A DNA stretch of 64,000 nucleotides from Hexactinellida sp. DTS-2022. Its lineage: Eukaryota; Porifera; Hexactinellida. The stretch lies in NCBI GenBank assembly GCA_028753945.1, contig JAPNXP010000010.1:4529042-4593041 (forward strand), given 5' to 3'. A program made the translations under genes and the position numbers. Below, piece after piece: positions 48,681-59,379 of this stretch (positions are counted from its first letter, which is position 1; each line of letters starts with the position of its first letter). Under the pieces are notes generated by a model. It worked only from the letters and a program-made list of their open reading frames with translations. It searched no databases and had not been told where the DNA came from.

Positions 48681-49628
48681 TTGATGGCAATTGCTCCTTC
48701 ATTCCAACCTTTGATGGTTCCTACTATCTTCCCTACTGATAATGAAATGACATTAAAGCAACTTTTTCGTGCTGTTACTATTGATGAAAATACCTGTATC
48801 ACGTGGTTGCAGACTAATGGACTTTTAGCTAGAGGGATGCTATGTAAATGCGGTAGCATGATGCGTCCTGGTGCATTTTCGGGTATATCAGAAGGAAAGG
48901 GGTGGAGATGTCCGGAAAAAAACTGTAAAAAGTTCGCATCACTGAGGATTGGTTCATTTTTCGAAGGTTCCAATGTACCATTACCCGAATTGGTAGAATT
49001 TCTCTATTTCTGGGCTGATAATCTGCAAACAACGGCATTTTTACACAAGAATCTTGGTTGGGGAGAACATACAATCACTGATTGGAAGAACTTTATTCGT
49101 GACTTGTGTGTTGAAGTATTTTTAACTAATCCCAAACCAATTGGCGGACCTGGACATATCGTTGAAATAGATGAATCAAAATTCGGGCACAGAAAATATT
49201 CCAGAGGTCGTTTACTTTCAGGTCAATGGGTATTTGGAGGAATTGATAGAGATACAAAGGAGGTTTTTATGATCCCTGTACTTAATCGGACAGCAGCAAC
49301 TTTAGTCCCAATCATACAGCAGTATATTCTCCCTGGGACTACTATCTACTCTGATGAATGGGCCTCGTAATATTTAATTCCTGCTAGCACATTCCAACAC
49401 TTAACCGTTAACCACAGCGTAAATTTTGTAAATCCCAGCACTGGTGTACATACCCAAACTGTGGAAAGTACTTGGGGTCAAGCAAAAAAAAGGATGAGGA
49501 ACTCCATGACTACAAATCCGGAACTATTGGACACCTATCTGGCCGAAATATGTTGGAGAAAAAAATATATAGAAGCTACTTTCTCCAATTTAATTAAAGA
49601 AATAAGGGATCAATACCCAGTAGTTTAA
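48681..49628 (+). pseudogene. Merlin / ISXO2-like (IS1595-type) transposase
   Basis: One frame of 316 codons with a single in-frame TAA at 49368-49370. A zinc-ribbon is seen at residues about 54-80 (CKCGSMM...CPEKNCKKF). DDE residues: IVEIDESKFGHRKYSRG, TIYSDEW and, after the stop, HTQTVESTWGQAKKR. NHSVNFVNPSTG is a family hallmark. Normal length is about 300 residues, so the gene is full length. It would cut and paste a Merlin-type DNA transposon. I did not find its terminal repeats. Confidence 0.9.
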
Positions 49629-49779
49629 TTGTACTTCCTGTAATTTGGTAATTGTTAAATTGTATTATTAAACAATTGATAATCCACGATGCAGTGGCTT
49701 CCATTTCCTAAATTCTTAATCGATTAGATAAAGTTCACCATACACGATTATAATTTGTTACCTACAATCCAACGAATTA

Positions 49780-49889
49780 CTGTCGAAACCGGTTTATTCT
49801 AACACCGGTTTTTTCTAACTATTATAAATCGGTTTTTTCTTACTTTATTTCCATGCAAAGAATTGGTTAGAAAAAACCGGTTTCGACTG
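49780..49889. mobile_element. Tc1/mariner-type MITE
   Basis: CTGTCGAAACCGGTTT mirrored by AAACCGGTTTCGACTG, TA on both sides, 110 bp. A relative of 32726-32884. Confidence 0.85.
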
Positions 49890-49945
49890 TACTAAGTATC
49901 GTGTTGCATTTATTCTCTAAACTTATCAACTTAGTTTGTGCTAAA

Positions 49946-50101
49946 CAGGGGCGTAGCTAGGGGGGGGGCGGGGGGGGCGGACCGCCCCGGGCGGCACTAT
50001 TAAGGGGCGGCATAAATGAAGGGGCGGCAATATTAAGGGGCGGCATAAAGCGGCATTAAATGTATCCGCCCCGGGCGGCATAGGTGCAAGCTACGCCTCT
50101 G
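49946..50101. mobile_element. hAT-type MITE
   Basis: CAGGGGCGTAGCTAGG mirrored by GCAAGCTACGCCTCTG; exact 8-bp duplication GTGCTAAA. G-rich with GGGGCGGCA repeats. Confidence 0.92.
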
Positions 50102-50115
50102 GTGCTAAACTAAGC

Positions 50116-50430
50116 CAGTGTTCCCCAAACTATTTTTACTAGTGCACCCCCTGATACATGAAAGTTTGGTTGTGCACCCCCCAGGAGATACCTAAGTCTG
50201 AATGACTCTATTGACCCCGACTATTTTATGTAATTAATATAATAGACAGGAGAATATTCACTACTCACAGAACACAATAGTAATCAATCAATATAGTCAA
50301 GTAGTCAGAATGCACTTGCAGATTATAATAAAAAATAGTTGACTTTAAAATGCTCAATATTCACTCACTCCTTGACCCGTGCACCCCCAAGGGGTTCATG
50401 CACCCCAGGTTGGCCCAATGGGAACCACTG
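50116..50430. mobile_element. hAT-type MITE
   Basis: CAGTGTTCCCCAAACT at the left, and the right end GGTTGGCCCAATGGGAACCACTG. The flanks AACTAAGC and AACTAAAA agree at 6 of 8. It lies only 14 bp from the previous MITE. Confidence 0.8.
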
Positions 50431-50497
50431 AACTAAAAATTTAAGTCTAGTTCTTACCAGACTTATATGATTTTTTCATTTTAATATGCTTGTACTA

Positions 50498-50681
50498 CAG
50501 GTAAACCTCCCAAAGCGGCACCTCCGAGTAGCGGCAACCTCCGAGAAGCGGCACAAAATCATTCTCCCGATGGGTCCCGCTTTGGGAGTTTTACCTTACG
50601 AGCAACTTCCCAAAGCGGCAACCTCCGAGAAGCGGCACAAAATCATTCTCCCGATGGGTGCCGCTTTGGGAGGTTTACCTG
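50498..50681. mobile_element. Tc1/pogo-type MITE with internal duplication
   Basis: CAGGTAAACCTCCCAAAGCGG mirrored at the right, TA on both sides. A block containing CGAGAAGCGGCACAAAATC and CTCCCGATGGGT occurs twice in direct orientation. Confidence 0.9.
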
Positions 50682-50683
50682 TA

Positions 50684-51344
50684 TTTGAAAATTATTTTAT
50701 TAATTCATTTATTATACGTACCTCACATTCTTGTAGTATATAAACACTACTGTACTATATCCTAATTTTTGGGTGGTGGAATCGTGTTTTGATATTTCAC
50801 TGGAAAATAATTTGCAATTAAAGAAGGTAATAGATTGATCAAGTAAAAATGTTCGTAGATTGCGAGGAAATAATAATTTAAGTTAAGTTTAAGTTTATAC
50901 AAAACTAAGTTTGCAGATAAGTTTTGCGAAGTTAAGTAAACTTAGCCTAAACTAATTCAAAACTTTGTTTAGACTTAGTTTAAGTTTATGAAATGATAGT
51001 GAATAAGGCCCCTGGTTAATAGATAATAAAACTAACAACAAATAACTTGGTTTGATTCTAAATGTATATTCAGCTTGTTTAATTAGAATGGAAAGGAATT
51101 AACAACTCAGAAATTGCCATACTGTTGGTTAATTTATTAAGACTGACTGGATTTTTGGGATTTGGTTAAAAGTAAGAGAAATCAGGAAAAAGGATCGGGA
51201 TTGAAAATACAGGGTGACATCTATAACCTGTGAGACATATCCTGAAATTTTGAGCTCTTAGTTTCAAAATGAAACTTTGTTCTGTGGAGAGGATACGGAC
51301 ATAAAATATAAACTACCTAAGTCAGTCATTTGAAAACTGACCCA
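50684..51344. other. No gene; repeat debris
   Basis: AAGTTTAAGTTTA words and GTGAATAAGGCCCC (50880-51015) look like a decayed MITE. 51205-51310 resembles part of repeat A. Confidence 0.4.
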
Positions 51345-51755
51345 CTACAATTAAGAATCTAATAACAGTTGAAATAATGAATAATGTAGCTTAGCATTTA
51401 GTAGAATAAATATTAAACTGGAGATTTGAAATTTAGAATAGGAATCTGATAAAATGAATCTGACACCGTAATAACGAAGTGAAGTGTTAGACATGTAAAT
51501 TGGCTTGTATGCACATAACTATGCTACTACAATACTATTTTATAGTATATTTGGCATCAGTGATGATTTCAATTTTTCCCATAGAGTTTGGCTTATGAGC
51601 TAAAAAATTTTTAACTTTTTTATTTCTTAACCGATTTTAGTGATCTTTAGCTCAATCTTCATGTCTCGACGGGTTCTATCACGTGGCATACAGTGATTTT
51701 GACCATCTTTGAAAAAGTAGGGGGGTGTAAGATTGTGCAATTGTACCAAATTTAG
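51345..51755 (+). repeat. Right arm of a large inverted repeat
   Basis: Reverse complement of 46167-46730 minus its insertion. It includes the complement of the first codons of the Mutator-like gene and then stops, so it looks like a second, head-to-head partial copy. Confidence 0.85.
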
Positions 51756-51794
51756 TTTACTCGTTGGGTTATTACGTATAAATAGATTCAATTA

Positions 51795-51940
51795 TTCATA
51801 TAACAAAAAGTACACAGAGCATGCTCATAAGGTACATAGAGTATGCTCGTATAAAAGTACATAGAGCATGCTCGTAAAAGTATACATAGAGCATGCTAGT
51901 AAAAAGTACATAGAGCATGCTCGTATAAAAGCATACAAAT
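51795..51940. repeat. Minisatellite of GAGCATGCTC units, left array
   Basis: Five to six units of AAAGTACATAGAGCATGCTCGTA type. The same repeat occurs inverted at 55205-55475. Confidence 0.9.
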
Positions 51941-52186
51941 AAATGCGAATTTGGAAATATATTCAATTCTTAATAAGATCTAATATAGATGTTCTAAAAT
52001 AATGCTACAATTATTACGACGTGAATTATTTTTATAAGTGTTGCTATAAGTGTGTATCAAATTGGAACGCAATTCATAAGTAGTAAATATTATACTTGTG
52101 ATTATTATATTTGGGTAGTGGCGTAGCCAGACCTTGAGGCCAACCTGGGCACACTTGGGGCACTCACCCACGGCGTGGCCAAAATA

Positions 52187-52814
52187 CAGGCCCGGATTTA
52201 CCATACGGCAGATGCGGCATATGCCGGGGCCCCCGCGCTTTTGTATTTTTGGGCCCCGCGCGGTGGGTAGTTTTCATTTTTGAAAAAATGTTCGTAATCG
52301 ATGGACTAACTTTATTTGTCACAGTTGAGTATACTACCACGTAGTCTCTTTGTCCCGCGTTTTTTGCTCCTGTGAAATCCCGTAAACATAACTTTTAGAA
52401 GACCCACGATAAGGTTTATTATTATTTTCACAATCAGCCAGATTTTACCTAAAAGTATATCTATGTATGTAGATTAACTAGAAAACAGTAATTTTTTAAT
52501 TTTTATATTCGATATTATTAGGCATGTGTCATGCACTAGACAAGTACATTGAATATCAGACTAAACTCTGATGTATATTTCCTTACAAGTAAAGATACAG
52601 GTGAAATGTTAATGGAGTAGGGGACAAAAGGAACTGCGTTTAATCTTAAATATTTTCTGAGTAAGGGAAATTTTCCCTTGCACTCCATGAACCATCCCAC
52701 CAAAACTCAGCATTCCGTGAGCAAAAATCGGCAATATTATTCGTTTGCAATACGATCAAGGGGCCCCGCGATGAAAATATGCCGCGGGCCCCGACCAACC
52801 CTAATCCGTCCCTG
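52187..52814. mobile_element. hAT-type MITE, CAGGCCCGGATTTACC family
   Basis: CAGGCCCGGATTTACCAT at the left, CTAATCCGTCCCTG at the right, GGGGCCCCGCG near both ends. The flanks CCAAAATA and CCAGAATA agree at 7 of 8. Possibly nested in a larger hAT-like element beginning AGTGGCGTAGCCAG near 52117; a mirrored CTGGCCACGCCACTG lies near 55170-55184. Confidence 0.8.
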
Positions 52815-53013
52815 CCAGAATAAAATCTAGGGGGGTCAAAGGTAAATCCAGCGATCGATCGAATGGGGGCCTGCGGGTATAACCCCGGTAAAAAAATTAA
52901 CAGAGTTTATGTTAGCTACCAAAGCATTATTGTTCTTGCTGGTACTACATTATAATAATAGGGGATACGGCATCCCATACTACTAAGTAATTTTAGCTAT
53001 AATATTTTATTAT

Positions 53014-53100
53014 ACTAGCGCGCTACGCTTGCTGAGTTGCTTCCAGACCTGTAATACCCACACAACAACCGCTAAGCGGTTGTTGTGTGGTACTAATCAC
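53014..53100 (-). mobile_element. Helitron 3' end, divergent subfamily
   Basis: On the minus strand: a CAACAACCGCTTAGCGGTTGTTG hairpin and then AGCGTAGCGCGCTAG at 53014. Similar plan to the other tails but different hairpin bases. No head was found. Confidence 0.65.
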
Positions 53101-53975
53101 AACAACTCTCGTTATTAGTGTACATTAGTTCCAGATACAATAATTACCTTCCATTATTTATAACAATCTCATACATGCTCGAGCAAGCCAATTATTATTG
53201 GTGCGGCGAAGTGACGTCGAGTTATTGAATCTCGGGGTGTGACATAAATGCTACCAGAATATTGATGCGGCTACCTAAAATATTGTTGCGGCCAAGCCCG
53301 CACCTGCTGCACCTGCTCCTCATATAGTAGTAATAGTATATGTACTATGTGAATATTTTGACATTTACTAATATTTAAGTCTAAGATTACCGAAACAAAT
53401 TTAACCTTCTCTTCCATGTGTTTTTTATACCCTACCCTACCAAACTAGTCGTACACTTAACATCTGCATTTAAATTAATGGATAAGAATATAATCAATAA
53501 CCCTGGTGAGTGAGTCAATGAATAGTAATATTGTATTCCAACTAATTGTAATACAATAATAGGAATAAAGTTGTTAAGATTTTCCGTCCGCTCTGTATCT
53601 CTCTACTGTATTTTTGTGAAAGATAGAGTACTCATGTTTTCAAAAACCCCTCACAGACGGGATGGGAGTGTGCTTCTTCTGGTTGATTTTCAAACCTTGA
53701 ATAGTATTGCATTGTAGATACAAGGAAGGATTTAAATAGAATTGAAATTACATTTCATCTTATTTTAATATAATTTTAATTAATTAATGTTTGAATCATA
53801 AAGACTTCCAAATAAGAATAGTCTTTAATTAATTAAAGTAAGATTAATGATTACAAATAGAAATAGGAATTCGCGGGTATTTACGTTACTATATTTTGAA
53901 TCATTAACATTGTAAAATGTTTCAAGTGTTTCTTATGAAACACATATTCACTTACAAACAACTAGCATAATAATA
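53101..53975. other. No gene recognised
   Basis: AT-rich DNA without coding frames or repeats I can place. Confidence 0.4.
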
Positions 53976-54128
53976 AGAGAATACTTATCCACCGATCATC
54001 GGCGTTTGTATTAAAAAAGCTCGCTACTTTCTACCGATTGTTTTTTTATGTTTATAAAAAACATCATCGGTAGAAAGTAGCGAGCTTTTTTAATACAAAC
54101 GCCGATGATCGGTGGATAAGTATTCTCT
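53976..54128. repeat. 153-bp near-perfect palindrome
   Basis: The left arm, from AGAGAATACTTATCC to CTTTCTACCGAT, is mirrored exactly over about 63 bp. Pairing can extend, with a few mismatches, to a tiny loop around 54050. The arm includes AAAAAAGCTCGCTAC. Confidence 0.95.
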
Positions 54129-55204
54129 AATAATAATAATAACAGTCATTCCAAATGGTATAGTCAGGCCATCGCGTACGGAAGTCCGACAGATTTAAAA
54201 TTCAATACTGTGCACTTATAGTATAAAACTAAAGTAGGACCCTACTATAACGTTTTTACTAGAAGAAGCACACTAATAATCATGTCATAGTGCGCAGCCT
54301 TTATAGTTAATTGTGCGAGTTAATTCAACATCAAATCTATTTTGCATGAATTTAGACATCCTTGCGAATGATTAATTTCAATGAAGAATTTTTCGGGAGA
54401 GTACAAATTCTTTTGGTAGGGCACTGTAGATGTTTGGTCTTAGGGTCACATATTTCCCTTAGCATACCTCGACACAATAGGGGCCTCCAAACCCTTGTTG
54501 AGAAAGTGGACCATCCAAAGAAACAACGTCCGCTCCTTGGGGTACAGTGTGGCATATGTCCTGTTAATTTCCGACGTCCAGAATAATCTACTGAGTATAG
54601 CATCTGTAAAGTATTGAAATTTGGTCGAATAGCACGCTTTTTTTTATAGCTTTCAGGGGCTTCGCCCTGGAAGCCACAACCCCCTATTCTAGTAAATCCT
54701 GGATTCGCCCCAGTAGTGATCTAGTTATAATTACATGTAATTTAGGGATCGTAGACGACGCGATCTTGAGTATGCGAAATTCGAATAGCCGATCATGCCC
54801 AATGGTATCAGGTCCTAATCTGCTATCCCAATACATAGTGATCTATGTATAGCGGAACCTCGATTATCCGAACCCTTTGTACTTGTTCCAACGATTTCGG
54901 ATAATAGAGGTTGCACTTATTTGAAAAAAATGCTCGAGAAAATATGAGAGTATTTAGATTTTACTAAGCTAGGTTTGAACAATAATAGGGCAGTACCCAT
55001 GAATAATATAATTGCACCCCTTCTTGTCTGGATCCCCCTTTGCAGCAGGCCCTGACTATGTATTTCAGCAGGTTCCGAAAGTTGAAATACTGAGAAGGTG
55101 GGGCTCCACCCCAGGTGCGACAACCGGGACCTGAGCTGCGCTACCCGGGGCCTGGCCCCGGCTGGACCCCCTGGCCACGCCACTGTACTAGAGTAAATAT
55201 CATT
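54129..55204. other. No convincing gene; small repeat ends
   Basis: A mirrored pair GCGGAACCTCGATTATCCG / CGGATAATAGAGGTTGCAC at about 54852-54915 is a probable Tc1-type MITE remnant. GC-rich hAT-like sequence ends in CTGGCCACGCCACTG near 55184. The open frames at 54350-54600 show no recognisable domain. Confidence 0.4.
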
Positions 55205-55475
55205 GATCTTTACGAGCATGCTCTATGTACTTTTATACGAGCATGCTCTATGTACTTTTATACGAGCATGCTCTATGTACTTTTATACGAGCATGCTCTA
55301 TGTACTTTTACGAGCATGCTCTATGTACTTTTACGAGCATGCTCTATGTACTTTCACGAGCATGCTCTATGTATACTTTTACGAGCATGCTCTATGTACT
55401 TTTATACGAGCATGCTCTATGTACCTTATGAGCATGCTCTGTGTACCTTATGAGCATGCTCTGTGTACTTTTTGT
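55205..55475. repeat. Minisatellite of GAGCATGCTC units, right array
   Basis: About ten units of TACGAGCATGCTCTATGTACTT, with 21-29 bp spacing, in inverted orientation to 51795-51940. Each unit holds the palindrome GAGCATGCTC. It stays open in several frames only because of its repetition. Confidence 0.93.
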
Positions 55476-55542
55476 TACCTCCAATTATTGAATAACAGTA
55501 GTTTTTTGGAATATTATATTATAATAAATAATTGTTTGTATT

Positions 55543-55845
55543 ATGACATCCGCAATACGTGGCGACATATCGTATATGAAAGGCTGTTTGAGGAGGGCGC
55601 CTTCAACAAGAACACGCAATATGTTACAAAATAACATATTGTCTCTGCAAAGGGAAAAGCAGAGGATTCAACTAGCTCTCCGCGCGGCACGGAAAATTGC
55701 GAGGATAAATGCGAGAAGTTGTCAGCGTCTCCCTAGATTTTATATCAATGACCTCCGCAGAGGACACGCACACACTATGTGGGAAGGTAATGCCCAACTT
55801 CCGCAAGATGAGGCCTTAGAGTTCTACCATATGTGTAAACAATAA
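55543..55845 (+). CDS. Small ORF of unknown function, 100 residues
   Basis: ATG to TAA with a basic, Arg-rich, mostly helical product (LQREKQRIQLALRAARKIAR) and a C-terminal QLPQDEALEFYHMCK. Base composition is less AT-rich than the flanks. It begins about 70 bp after the minisatellite and ends about 40 bp before a hAT-type MITE. No family was recognised. It could be a fragment of an element bounded by the inverted minisatellites. Confidence 0.35.
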   Translation: MTSAIRGDISYMKGCLRRAPSTRTRNMLQNNILSLQREKQRIQLALRAARKIARINARSCQRLPRFYINDLRRGHAHTMWEGNAQLPQDEALEFYHMCKQ

Positions 55846-55884
55846 TAATAATAATAGTTAGATTTGTAGTAATAATAGTATTAG

Positions 55885-56433
55885 CATAGATGCATTATAC
55901 GATCATACGTTATACGTTCGGGGAGCGTATAATGGATCATATATACGTATAATGGATCATATATACGTTCGAGCGTATAATCAACGTATAACAAATGGCC
56001 AACGTATGATACCATCATACGATGAAACTGAATTTAGTCAATTTAGTAAAAACTAAAACGTGACTATTAGTGATGCTAAGGAAGACAGGTTTCTTCGATA
56101 CATAACGTATGGTAACGTATAATGAACGTATAATGAACGTATGATGAACGTATGATAACGTATGGTAACGTATAATGAACGTATAATGAACGTATGATAA
56201 CGTATGATGAACGTATGGTAACGTATGGTAACGTATAATGAACGTATAATGAACGTATAATGAACGTATGATGAACGTATAATGAAAATCGTATAAAATC
56301 ATTATACGTTATACGTCATATGATGATTATACGTTTTGACCATATGATCCTCTAACGTATGATGGCATTATACGTTCACCTAACGTATAATGGCACCATA
56401 TATACGTTATACGTTACGTATAATGCATCTATG
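55885..56433. mobile_element. hAT-type MITE, CATAGATGCATTATACG family, copy 2
   Basis: Same ends and core as 21449-21870 in inverted orientation; exact 8-bp duplication AGTATTAG. The subterminal AACGTATAATG array is expanded (549 bp against 422). Confidence 0.93.
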
Positions 56434-56490
56434 AGTATTAGTAATGTATGTAGTAAATAATAGACCACTATACTATAGTATAGTGGCATA

Positions 56491-56675
56491 CAGGCTTTCA
56501 TCCAGGCAAAATTTCCCGCGCGCCTAGATAAAGATTGAGCTCGCTCACACGCGCCTAAAATGCTCAATTTGTATTACGTCTATGGGAGCATCTCTCGATT
56601 TTCGCGCGCCTAGAAAACTTTTCTTTTGAAATTACGCGCCTGGAGGCGCGTCGCATACGCCTAGATGAAACCCTG
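56491..56675. mobile_element. hAT-type MITE with GCGCGCCTAG words
   Basis: CAGGCTTTCATCCAGGC mirrored by GCCTAGATGAAACCCTG; exact 8-bp duplication GTGGCATA. The palindrome CACTATACTATAGTATAGTG lies just left (56465-56484). Confidence 0.92.
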
Positions 56676-57109
56676 GTGGCATATGAATAATAATAACACT
56701 TATATGATTTATACGCATAGTCACAATAAAGGAGTTTTTCAATTGAGGGAAAATCGATTATATTTTTATTGTCACAAGTTTCTGAGTTTCCAAGTTGAAA
56801 AGAAATTGTCGAGAAGGATTGTGTTTGATTACGTATGTGTTGTAGCTAGTCAATTTCGATAACTCTGTTTGACCCAATGAAGGATAAGTTGTAATTCCTT
56901 TATTGGTCTCAGAAACATTATTCGCGTGATTTGAATGCTCCAATGAATTTTTCTGAAGTAAAGGTCAGAAAATAAGTTACAAGTTACCAAATTGTCAACT
57001 TAGTTTCAATTTCTCTAATGAGTGCTCACAAAAGGAAAACCTATTCAAAAATGCAATAAAACATAAATTGTTGATAAATGATATTTTTTAAAATTATCTA
57101 TAGGTTAGT
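56676..57109. other. No gene recognised
   Basis: AT-rich flank between a MITE and a Helitron. Confidence 0.4.
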
Positions 57110-57475
57110 GAAAGCATAAATAGGCCGAAATAGTCAAATTTAAGAATGAAATTTTAATGATTACGTCATCATGCGATAATGAGTTAGCATAGTGGCGATC
57201 TTGTGTGACCAACGTGTCCGCATCATTAATGTACATGTTCTATTAAATTTTCAGATTTTTATCTCAAAGGGCGCGAATTATATGCGATTAAGTGAATTTT
57301 CATGCTTCTCGAAATGTGACAATGACGTCATAACTTGTCGAGGTGTGAGAAATTTTGAGTGGAAACCTCAACTTGTTGGCGGGTGCCAAAAGTTACCCCT
57401 ATATGCCAAAAATCACATTTGGAAACCGTCCACTTTCTTCAATCAACTCGTAACAAACAAATAGATACACCAGGA
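57110..57475 (-). mobile_element. Helitron fragment with alternative 5' head
   Basis: The minus-strand body matches the family, and the 5' end reads CATTTCCTGGTGTATCTATT, as in the copy at 37473. The 3' hairpin and CTAG end are missing. Confidence 0.65.
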
Positions 57476-58151
57476 AATGAAAAGTCAAACCAGGAGAAAA
57501 ATTCGAAATTTTGACAATACTTGTTTTGGGTATTTTTAGCTTAATAAAATTCTGCATAGTTGTAAACCTAGAAAAATGCATTGATTTTGAAAATTGAGTG
57601 TGGTTACATTCCGATAAAACTCGACTTGAATATAAATTACAAGACTCTTGGACAATGACAAAGTGTACACCTTTTTGAAAGAGAATGATTCTGAAAACCT
57701 TAGTTCCTTGACTCGTAAGATCATGGCACAATGTTCTGTTCAAGACTAGCGTCTCCTCTGTCAGAGTAATTATGTTTCATTCTTACAGAGGAAGAACATA
57801 TAACTTAAACATAAACAAAAATCTCTAATCTAACGAATGATGAGCTATTCTTGAGGTTAATTAGAGAATAATTAATGGAATATCTTTATAGTTGAATATA
57901 AATACAACACTATGTATATCTCTATAACTTGGCAGCATTAAAAATTAACTCAACCAAATTTTAGAAATTAATATTAATAATATATAAAGTGATTACGTCA
58001 TAACTCGAAAAATTGAAGTCATACACTGTTTTTTAGGTAATCATTGGATTTCTCGTGGTTGATTTACTATTCAACAATAATAGGTTTAGAATGGCTAAAA
58101 AAGGTTTAGAATGACTTTTATAGCGATTTCTCCTGATTTGCCATTTTAGAC
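57476..58151. other. No gene recognised
   Basis: AT-rich DNA with no recognised repeat or coding frame. Confidence 0.4.
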
Positions 58152-58644
58152 CACTGTGAAAGGTTCACGAACGGACAAAATTGACGCAATTCAGTTCATC
58201 TTAAATTGACGCACGTTCAGTTCGTTCAAGTACACCTCCTAACTGCAGATCCACCAGCATTCGTTCAGTTCGTTCACGGGCTAACCCGCGTTCGTTCAAT
58301 CCGTTAAATTAAGTTCGTTCAGTTCGTTCAATTCGTTCCGTTCAGTGTACAGTAAGTGGGTCGAACTTTTCCGTTTATGATAGACTGTTCGATCCTCCAA
58401 GCTGTTATTGAAGTTCAGGTTAAGAAGCTAGAATCTAAGCTAAGAGACATGAGTCCACTAGGGATGTCCGGAATTACCACTTTTGCAGTCACCTATTATA
58501 TTTAATGGATCAATATTTATATTTTATTTTTATTCAGTTTAGTTCGTTCAGTTCAGTTCGTTCACCGTGAATTCCTTAAAAGCCCTGCGTTCAGTTCGTT
58601 CAGTTCTAGTTCAATAAGTTCGTTCGTGAACCTTTCATTCCCTG
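58152..58644. mobile_element. hAT-like MITE with GTTCGTTCA repeats
   Basis: GTGAAAGGTTCACGAACGG at the left mirrors CGTTCGTGAACCTTTCA at the right, which ends ATTCCCTG. Many AGTTCGTTCA units. A Helitron head fragment (TTTGTGTTTAATAGTAT) follows at about 58660-58680. Confidence 0.7.
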
Positions 58645-58774
58645 ATATACACATATACAGGTTTGTGTTTAATAGTATTGATTACTATTTATGACAATTA
58701 ATTAAACTTAATTAATTCAAGTTGACATTGAAATTGGTGTTAAATTATTAATAATATTAATAATTATTTATATG

Positions 58775-59370
58775 AATTTGATAAATAGCATTAATCTCAG
58801 AGATGATACAAGATAAAAACAAACTTCCAATTTATCAATTGATCCTTGTGCCACGTAACACATCTACAAATGGGTGTTGACACCTTGAGGTGATGATGAC
58901 ATCGTTAAAAAATGTGTTTTTACAATTTTTGGGATTATGTAATTCGCATGGGTTGGTTGGTGTTGCGTGATCACACACACGCACATTAAAAATACTGACT
59001 CACTACCTATTCTATTCTACTGAAACTTGAATACACGTATATCTAAAATGAAGTGAGCTAAATGGAAACTTCCTCCATTCTGAGGGTCGTTGCCTTCTGA
59101 AACACCCTTCTGAAATAATTTAACACCTTCATAGTGATGATGACATTGCAAAAATATCCAAAATTGCAGCTGTGGCGAAAGTATTCCCTTTCGAGCACTA
59201 TTAGTTACTTAACCACTAAATGTAGTGCCTCCAAAGGGAAATGCGTCGGCACAGGCTGCAATTTTGCATTTCATTATTATTATTCTTCGTAGCTCATCCA
59301 CAGAACAGAGTTTAATTAACTAGGAGCACAAATTTCCAGGATAGGGGTCTCATGGGGTTACATAATAATA
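58775..59370 (+). repeat. Dispersed repeat A, plus-strand copy
   Basis: Uninterrupted relative of 615-1010 plus 1565-1692. A third truncated piece (GAGCTAAATGGAAACTTCC) lies at 60740-60774, where a gypsy LTR begins. Superfamily unknown. Confidence 0.65.
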
Positions 59371-59379
59371 ACACATTTT

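Noticed and set aside
52117-55184. One 3-kb hAT element with AGTGGCGTAGCCAG ends
   Set aside because: The outer ends mirror only over a short stretch, and the flanking 8-mers do not match. Mentioned only as a possibility.
51795-55475. Possible CRISPR-like direct repeats
   Set aside because: Units are contiguous minisatellite copies without unique spacers, in a eukaryotic context.
55115-55634. Long repeated-peptide frames (EHALCTF type)
   Set aside because: A minisatellite whose unit length keeps several frames open at once. No start context or conservation.
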